NCBI GenBank assembly: GCA_009869945.1
Contig: WIXG01000463.1
Coordinates: 1-53,281, forward strand
DNA from: Mesaphorura yosii
Taxonomy: Eukaryota > Arthropoda > Collembola > Poduromorpha > Tullbergiidae
Length of the DNA: 53,281 nucleotides
Reading direction: 5' to 3'
In this document: one piece after another, positions 46,601-53,281 of the stretch
How the letters are laid out: each line of letters opens with the position of its first letter
Position numbering within the stretch: the stretch's first letter is position 1
Program-made: the position numbers and the translations under genes
Notes under the pieces: generated by a model
Told to the model about the DNA's origin: nothing
Seen by the model: only the letters and a program-made list of their open reading frames with translations
Database searches by the model: none

Positions 46601-49600
46601 GTGACCAGGATTTGAGGCATAGCACTGGGAACTTAAGAATAGACAAGCCTTCCATAGAAGTTCAGGCTCCTTGTCACGGGTCATCCTCCGACATCAGCTC
46701 TGAAGGAGGGAAGGAATTTGAGGAAGAAGGCCGTCTAACTTTAGACCCCGCCCAGGAGGAGTGGCTCCCCATTCGGAGGATGAGCATGGTCAGTGATTTG
46801 CTCGTTGAGGGGAGGGAGGAGGGTGTCGATCGGCGTTCAGGTGAGGTTGAGGAGGCCGGTCTCCAGGACGAGGAGGATACCATTGGAAAAGACTTCCGAC
46901 ACGTAGACTCCTCCTCCAGCAGCTCCTCTTCCAGCTCGGACGCCCTCCTCATCGATGACCCCCAAGCTGCTGCTGGAGGAGAGACTTACTCAGTCTCCGG
47001 TGAGGAGGAACCCAGCCTACAAGACGAGGTAGCTGAAGAGTCTTATAGCACTGGGGTTAGAGAGAGGTTCTTGCAGGGGGAGGAGACTATACTCTTTGAT
47101 ACTTGCATAGACGATGAGGATGAGGGAGAAGTGTACTATGTTCAGGAGCAGCCACCTCCAGTTGACCCACCCTATGATACTGTAGAGGGGAGGGATGAGA
47201 TAACCCCTATTAATGAGGAGCCACAGCAGCCCTTCCCAATCTTCTTTGAGAACATGGCCAGGGTTACTTTTCCAGAGAGGTCTCAGGCTACACTCGCAAC
47301 ACTGTTGGAGGAGGAGCAGGAGGGGCAGGAGGAATTAGAAATAGAAAAACCCCTCTCTTACCATCCAGTACTAACTAAAAGAAGATCCAGTTCAAGTCTA
47401 GAATTACCCGCTCCACCCCCCACAATCCCCGAGTCTTTAGAAGAGTACGATGATCTCCCCCCTCCCCCACCAATGCAGCTATTAGAAGCGATGGGGTCCA
47501 GCTTAGAATCGAGGAGGTCCTACGAGAAAGCATTAGATAGCAGGAAGAGCACTGAGGAGAGCCCCTCATTAGCTTCCAGCTCCGAGAGGAGGAGGTTACA
47601 GTTGCAGAGGACTTTTAGTACGGAGCAGGATACTTGCCCTCCACCTTTACCCAGGAGGTCGAGCTCTGAGAGGACGGAGACCATTACTGAGGAGAGTTCG
47701 GATGAGTCGAATAATAGTGGGGATTGTCCAGCAGCAGGGTCGTATTTAAACTTCCCACGCACTTTGTCACGTATAAGTGAGCGCACCCACTCATCTGACT
47801 CTAGTTTTCTAGAGAAAATTGAGTCTAAGCTTAGAGAAAGGAGGAACGAATCTGAGGAGTCCACCTGCAAAGGGAAGGCTCCACTTGCACAATTAACACT
47901 AACGAGTGAGTTGGGGGATAGCTCTGCTACACTGAATGATCTAGAAGAGTTGGGTGAAGAGGTAGAGCCAAGTCAGGATGGCGGGGGGAGTGAGAATGGT
48001 AGGAGGAGTCATACTCATCATCATAGGGTTACCTTAAGTTTGAATGTTGTGGAGGGGAAGATTGTGTTTTAGACAATTTCTCCGGTTTTTTTTAATTGCC
48101 TCTTTTTCCTCGATGGTTACCGTGGCGGCGATGCACTGCTGAGTTTCCAAGGGTTATTTTCTATCACGATGGCAACTGGACTGGCGGCTCTGCCGTTTTA
48201 CAATTCTTGTATTTTCCCGCTCACGTGACTTGCCGGCGGTGTGGTTTTCTCTGAAAATCGGCGCTAGTCTAACGTTTGAACCTGTGCTAAGGATCTAGTC
48301 AAATACTACATGTAGAGCTTCTCTCCCCCACTTATAATAACTAACTGTAACTCCATAAGTCTATAAGTACTCTATAAGTATGCTACAAGTTCACAAGTAC
48401 TCTCTGCTCTTTGTCTCTTGTAATCTTCCTTCTCTCCCCCTGTATATTTTCTGTACGCGCGTTAGCCGTGGCAGTGTACTATCTGGACGGAGGTGGGGGG
48501 AATCCGCATCGGAAGGTTCAGCGGACGTACACCCTCGAGAGTGATGATTGGGAGATGAGGAATGGGCAGCGGCGTATAGCCGCCCCCCAGCCCCCTCCAC
48601 AGGCTCAGATGAGGTACTTGCAATACTGATGACCATCTTAACTTAATTCTAATTAATTTATTATAAGTGAAAATAAGCTCAAATTTCCATATAGACAACG
48701 TTTCTCATACAATCTCTTACACAATCACGCTTCACTCTATAGACAATCACGTTCCACAACAACGTAGACAATCACTCAATCACTACTGCTTAATTGCGCG
48801 CACTCCTTTAATCAAATTGGTCTCTTTGTCTCTCTTTTAAAATTGTACTCGCCGAGCTTCGACTCTCTGTATTGTCGTAAGTTTTTGAATAAACTGCGGG
48901 TGAGGTAAGTGGACACGTGTATACAGTAATATAAGTACTGTTGCTATGGGTATTTAGTTTTTTTTTCTAAATTAGTTTGAAATTTTAAGTATTTTATATA
49001 TTTTGTATATCGTGGATTTTTGTTTGTTATTTTTCTAAATTCGCCCTCCCCACTCTTTAATTTTGCATTCGTCTTTGTCATGGCAACGGTGAAGAGGAAT
49101 TTTAATTTTTTTTCTCTTCTTCCGCAGACCCACCCGACTGGTTCCACTACACTATAAGGGAGTTACTCAACACTCAGCGTACGTTCGTGTCAGATCTGCG
49201 TTTGATATCGTGTAATCTGCTCCAAAGCAACGAGCTATTACTACAGCAACTGGAGTCTACCAATGGAGTTAGAAAGGAGTTGTGGGACTCTGGTCGGAAC
49301 GGGGTTTACAGCTTGGGGTTGCTACAGAAGCACTTTGAACAGCATTATAAATTGTACGAGGAGTATCTAAACAAGCTAGAGTTGGAGCAGTTGAAAGAAA
49401 CCTATGAGCACTACCTGCCAACAACTGCACTCGCGATGAAACCACTTTATAGATTGGTTTACTATGGTGGGGACTTTCTGGGCGGTGAGTTTGAGGATAA
49501 TTCTCATTTCCATGGGTGAGTTTGGATTTTGACCCGCCCCCTCTTTTCTCTATTTCAGTCCTCTCGAGGAACACCCCTCCTAAAACTGGAGACCAGCAAC

Positions 49601-50828
49601 TATCTAATGCTGTTTCTAAACTGGAGAGGTTAATCAATCCTCTCTCTCAATTAGCATCAGGACTTCAATCTCGACTAGAATCCCAATCCAAGATGATAGA
49701 GTTGAGGAGGGAGTTGCCAGGGAGCTGCGAACAAGACCCTGGACTATTCTTGAGGCAGGGGTTATTACTTAAATTGAGCAGTAAGAGGGGGCTGCAGGGG
49801 AGGCTCTTCTTTTTGGTGAGTTTTGATTATTAAATTTCTATTTTGCCACCGCAGTTTACTGAAATTCCCACCACACGAATATTGAAATGAAAAATTCCAT
49901 CCTATTCTCCCTCCACAGTTCACCAACGTGCTCTACTACTCATCACGTGTGTCTTCATCATCGGGGTTCAGGTTGCATGGGGCCCTCCCTGTTTATGATT
50001 GCGAACTACTACAAGAATCCAACCCCATCCAGCACTCTGTAACTATACAGCATGATGGGAAGTTGCTAGTAGTTGGGTGCAGCTCCGAATCGGATAAGTT
50101 AAAGTGGATAGAATCATTCAAGACCGCCAAATTAAACTGCATAAAGTACGAGAGCGGTCTGAAATCGGGGTCGAGCACCGAGCTCTCCACTGCAAATCAA
50201 CAACCTACGGAAGCAAATAACAATCAATCTCAAGTGAATCACAGGGCTAACGCCACAACACACGTCTGCTGGCATAGAAACCTATCTTTTAATCATGATG
50301 AGTACTTGGAGTGTTTGAGATATAATCTGAGTGGGTACTTGCTGAGGAAATTCAAAAATTCCCCCGGGTGGCAGCGACTCTACGTTAGCTTTTGTTCCGT
50401 TTGCCTTTATTTCTACAAGTCGCATGAGGTGAGTTTATTCCTTACTTATGGAGGGAAATTAGTCGTTTTTCTTGAGACTGATGGTTCTAACTCCACGCAG
50501 GACCCCACCCCCCTCGCCTCACTCCCCCTCCTCGGCTACACCGTTGCTATGCCAGGAAAGGATGAGATGGACAAGAAGCACGTTTTTAAATTAGTGTTCA
50601 AGACCCACGTTTACTACTTCAGGGCGGAGTCCCCTTTCACTTTTAAGAGGTGAGCCTTTTTGATATATTCACGAATTGAGGGCTGAGTTTTTGATGTCTG
50701 CGTAAGCCGCCCAGGGGAATTTGCTCGCGAATAAAAAAAGTTGTTACCATGGAAAACGGTGTCTGATTGTTCTGATTTTCTGTCCCAGGTGGACGACCGT
50801 GCTCAGCGCTGCGACGAGTGTGCCTTAG
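43671..50828 (+). CDS. Cdep: FARP-type RhoGEF: FERM, DH, PH, PH
   Basis: Twelve exons are proposed: 43671-43847, 43908-44000, 44072-44330, 44399-44610, 44948-45465, 45723-47998, 48466 to about 48573, 49128-49484, 49559-49815, 49919-50428, 50501-50649 and 50789-50828 (about 1650 residues). The FERM domain spans exons 1-5 (LEADYFGLEYVYQ, VVHFWLDLDKPLSHQ, YLFSLQIRRDLASGALICND), with a FERM-adjacent Arg/Ser block. Exon 6 is a 760-residue acidic, disordered linker. The DH domain follows (YTIRELLNTQRTFVSDLRLI, LKLSSKRGLQGRLFFLFTNV), then PH1 and a typical FARP second PH (GYLLRKFKNSPGWQRLYVSF, LASLPLLGYTVAMPG, YYFRAESPFTFKRW). FARP/Cdep proteins activate Rac or Cdc42 downstream of semaphorin-plexin signalling. 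The exon 6/7/8 junctions are uncertain: exon 7 read to 48613 would not keep phase. Confidence 0.9.
45466..45722 (+). repeat. Donor-proximal repeat family, copy C, spanning a whole FARP intron
   Basis: The 257-nt intron begins 17 nt after the donor with GTGAACGAATCGAGCGGCAG and ends with CTCTGGCGCTCGACTCATTC before an 18-nt acceptor tract; these are imperfect inverted repeats of each other. GTTCGAATCCTTCGCTCCGC at 45523-45542 matches copies A and B and contains a tRNA B-box-like GTTCGAATCC. Confidence 0.75.
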
Positions 50829-51281
50829 AAAAACTCGGAATCTCCATCGCAACGAATTTTTAAAAAAACTTGGACTTACTCTGCCATCTTTATCAAAAAT
50901 CTTAATTTTATGAGACTGACCTTTTTTCAAAAATGTTTTAGGAAAAATACAGAAAATAGAAACAGAGTTTGTTTGATTAAAGTTGAGAGATTCACGGAAA
51001 CACTTGTCTTTGCACATATTTATTACAATTTATATACTTTTGTTATTTTTGTATGGGTCACCAGCTCCGGTCACAAGGGCGAACCAGACTGCAGCCTGTG
51101 CCGCCAATACTGTAATTGAATACAAAATTCCAAACACGTTCACACAATTTGCATTTTCCGCGCCTTGGGAAGGGAATACAGCCGAAGAGACGTGCCTTGA
51201 ACCAGATGACAGAGTCTGCGCCTCTGACAATGGACCAATAATCCAGGCGCCAGTTCATATTGGCTTCTTCTGACTTGGTAA
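50829..51281. other. Boundary interval after FARP
   Basis: FARP 3' UTR gives way to sequence in which a frame at 50983-51273 encodes a hydrophobic start (IFITIYILLLFLYG) and IPNTFTQFAFSAPWEGNT. It is protein-like but unsupported by splicing or family. The CCATGGCAAC motif stops at about 50.75 kb. Confidence 0.35.
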
Positions 51282-52150
51282 GGTGAAAGAAAAGCCGAAG
51301 TCGTCCTTGGCCTCTGGTTTCTTGCGACCGTTGTCATCTCGAACGGATATTCTGGAATCATGGCAGCTCTCATGATCAAGCCGGTTGTCCCCTGGGTCCC
51401 TGACACTTTGCAGGCACTCACGGAGTCCGAGTACGCCCTGTTCTCTATCTCCAAGCATTTCGTCAGACTTGAATCGGGAGAAGGAGTAACTACAACGGCC
51501 CTCAAAACCTTGCCTAAGATTGAAGGGTGTAGCATTTGCGACCAGATCCTGAGCTCGATTGCGTTCGTTCAAGAGGACTCTTTCGGCTCCTCCGTAAACC
51601 CCTTCCTAGGAGGCTTACTGAATCAGACTCTAGTAAACACAACCAAATGCGAAATGATCATACCACTAAATTGGGCAATGATTGAGAAGAAGAACTCTGT
51701 GACCAGTCTAAAACACGCCACCCAAGCCCTGATGTCTGGCCGGAAGCAGGTTGTTATGGATCGGAGAGCAAATTCATTCGTGGACATATCGTTAACCCTT
51801 TCATCGGCGAATTGGGTCCACAGACTTCTTGGGAGACCCACAGCCGCTCTATTCGAGTCCGGGTTGTCTAGTCTTAGGGGTCAGATCCAAGAGTACAGTG
51901 AGGAAATATTCTGGCAGCATGACAAATCCTTTCAAGGAAGTTCTGACTCAACAACACTCTACGCCCTTATGGGCGTAGTATTGGCGCGGTCCTGTTCAAT
52001 CTCCCGCCAAATGCGGACACCCCGAAGAAACTGGTAATGGAGGTGCTTCTTATTCCACTGGCTGTGTACGGGATCAGTTTGGGCTTCTGCATTCTGGCTC
52101 TCATCCTCGAGGTTGGATTCGAAAGACGCGACGTATGTTTCGAGATCTGA
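51282..52150 (+). pseudogene. Ionotropic receptor (IR) relic, 5'-truncated and frameshifted
   Basis: The first frame (51282-52037) starts in a membrane helix of the iGluR M3 type (VVLGLWFLATVVISNGYSGI, aligning with SYTANLAAF). An S2 ligand-binding lobe follows (VPDTLQALTESEYALFSI, FLGGLLNQTLVN, RRANSFVDISLTLSSANW). The second frame, one base off, reads LPPNADTPKKLVMEVLLIPL and AVYGISLGFCILALILEVGF, the final M4 helix, with a stop at 52150. The S1 lobe, M1 and pore that should precede M3 are absent. IRs are odorant and taste receptors of protostomes. No splice signal restores frame, so the copy is probably non-functional. Confidence 0.65.
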
Positions 52151-52414
52151 ACTTTGTAGGAATGAGTCGTCGTCTGCGGTGCTCTCCAATGTGATCACAC
52201 AACGTCTGAAGGTGTAGCTGAAGAGGCCACTACTCTTGTCGCCAGGACAGGCTTGGAGAAATCTTGTGTAAAGTGGGGCACTGCAGCCAACGGAAGTGAT
52301 ATTGAAACGGCTATCAACACCAAAATGTTTAGGTATGCGCTGCTCAGGTCAAAAGTCAAAATATGTAATTCCCATAAGTAGCTTCCCGTGAAAAAATTTT
52401 AAAACACGTATGTG

Positions 52415-53281
52415 TTATAGATGATGGAGGTTCAATTGAAAGAAAAAGAAATTGATATCTTTTATTATATTTTTCAACTTTAAGCATTGCACGATGTCTA
52501 GAAATAGCAATACTCTCGTATCTAACCACTGTCCAGAAGAATCAGCAGATCTAGCACCCGTGCTATTATGACGGAGTCCAATATAGTCACGAACAATGTT
52601 TCCGTTACGGGGACAACCACAATTCTCCATTTCAATGGTTGACATGACTTGTAGAATTTTAAAGGACGAGTCTATTTTTTGCACAGCAGCTGCCATTCCT
52701 TGTTTGATGTACTCTTCGCTAGCACGTCTAAACCGATTTGCCATTTCTATGGTAACCTGTTGTACTCCCATGGACGCAATAGTTACTCCTAACATCAGGA
52801 AGAGCACAACTGGACCAAGTCGATGTCCGAATTTTATCATACCGGTGAAACCAGTGATTGTCATAAAGCATGTACTGATGACCATTGGTGGTATGGTGGG
52901 TCCAGCATATACTTGTACGAAACGGAACCAGACTTGATGAGCTCTGTACAGGATCTGGAGCCGTCTCTCGTTGTCATAGTTTCCTACGCTCTTGTCATGG
53001 TCACCAGCAGTGTCTGGAGCTCGGGCATGAATTTGTAACCATCGATACATAAAATTTGCCCCAATAAATATGTTCAGTATGTTCAGAATGTTGATGGCAA
53101 CATCCAGCGTATACATATGCAATCCACCGATCATCATTATACTCACAGGAATCCATCTTGACCCTGTCAACCATGTCCCCAGTGAAACTGCGTCTTTCAT
53201 GGCTGTGACTCTTCCTCCGATTCCTACCATTACACCAAATGGTATACTTGCAACCCCAAGCCATCCACTACACCTCAAGCA
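52415..53281 (-). CDS. Multi-pass membrane protein, same family as 8.5-9.6 kb (5' end outside window)
   Basis: Leftward reading from the window edge gives at least 287 residues, ending in a stop at 52415. Hydrophobic segments include WIPVSIMMIGGLHMY, INILNILNIFIGANFMY, IPPMVISTCFMTITGFT and LGPVVLFLMLGVTIASM. The loop ILYRAHQVWFRFVQVYAG matches YRAHQVYHYYVM in the first family member, and RRASEEYIKQGMAAA matches its SEEFVRSYLRNG. The C-terminal extension is richer in polar residues (CGCPRNGNIVRDYIGLRHNS). Frame and composition support a real gene. The first Met in the window is at 53278, but the true start probably lies beyond the edge. Confidence 0.55.
   Translation of the reverse strand, partial: CLRCSGWLGVASIPFGVMVGIGGRVTAMKDAVSLGTWLTGSRWIPVSIMMIGGLHMYTLDVAINILNILNIFIGANFMYRWLQIHARAPDTAGDHDKSVGNYDNERRLQILYRAHQVWFRFVQVYAGPTIPPMVISTCFMTITGFTGMIKFGHRLGPVVLFLMLGVTIASMGVQQVTIEMANRFRRASEEYIKQGMAAAVQKIDSSFKILQVMSTIEMENCGCPRNGNIVRDYIGLRHNSTGARSADSSGQWLDTRVLLFLDIVQCLKLKNIIKDINFFFFQLNLHHL

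Overview
The window is nuclear DNA of a protostome animal, most likely an arthropod. Signs are GT-AG introns of mostly 50-750 bp, an ionotropic-receptor (IR) relic, a multi-pass receptor-like family, a short (CCTAA)n tract (the arthropod TTAGG telomere unit read on the other strand), and recognisable MEF2, SURF4, NKAIN, OXR1/NCOA7 and FARP orthologues. The mix of lineage-specific secreted and receptor genes, a CARD-NB-ARC gene and a beta-helix gene would suit a springtail (Collembola); that placement is a guess. All exon models were assembled by eye from splice consensus, reading phase and family recognition.

Region 1 (1-15.7 kb) holds lineage-specific and decayed genes: the start of a secreted protein, a CARD-NB-ARC gene with a previously separate CARD exon, an arrestin-domain gene, hAT and mariner-like relics, an acidic Ser/Glu-rich secreted protein, a 375-residue multi-pass membrane protein, a C2H2 zinc-finger gene, a frameshifted second NB-ARC fragment, a frameshifted right-handed beta-helix gene, and a secreted protein carrying the catalytic layout of pancreatic RNase A almost without cysteines. 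It ends near a (CCTAA)n tract at 15.08 kb.

Region 2 (15.7-50.8 kb) is a compact block of multi-exon, mostly conserved genes: a MYND-finger protein resembling AJM1 (-), SURF4 (+), a DEK-C/SWIB protein (-), NKAIN (+), OXR1/NCOA7 with LysM-GRAM-TLDc (-), a PDZ-PH-PH protein (-), a short secreted precursor (+), a GPI-anchored Ser-Gly-rich protein (+), MEF2 (+) and a FARP-type RhoGEF (+). Several pairs are divergent and share promoters. Its non-coding DNA is studded with a CCATGGCAAC/GTTGCCATGG motif that I did not see in the flanks. Three unrelated genes (SURF4, NKAIN, FARP) carry related sequence directly after a 5' splice site, and two of those introns look related over much of their length, which suggests a mobile, introner-like intron family.

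Region 3 (50.8-53.3 kb) returns to the style of region 1: a 5'-truncated, frameshifted IR and a multi-pass protein sharing a YRAHQV motif and C-terminal features with the one at 8.5-9.6 kb.

The window has no operon logic. The most novel items are the RNase A-like secreted protein, the shared intron family, the motif-rich central block, and the paired receptor-like family on both sides of it. No tRNA, rRNA or CRISPR was recognised.
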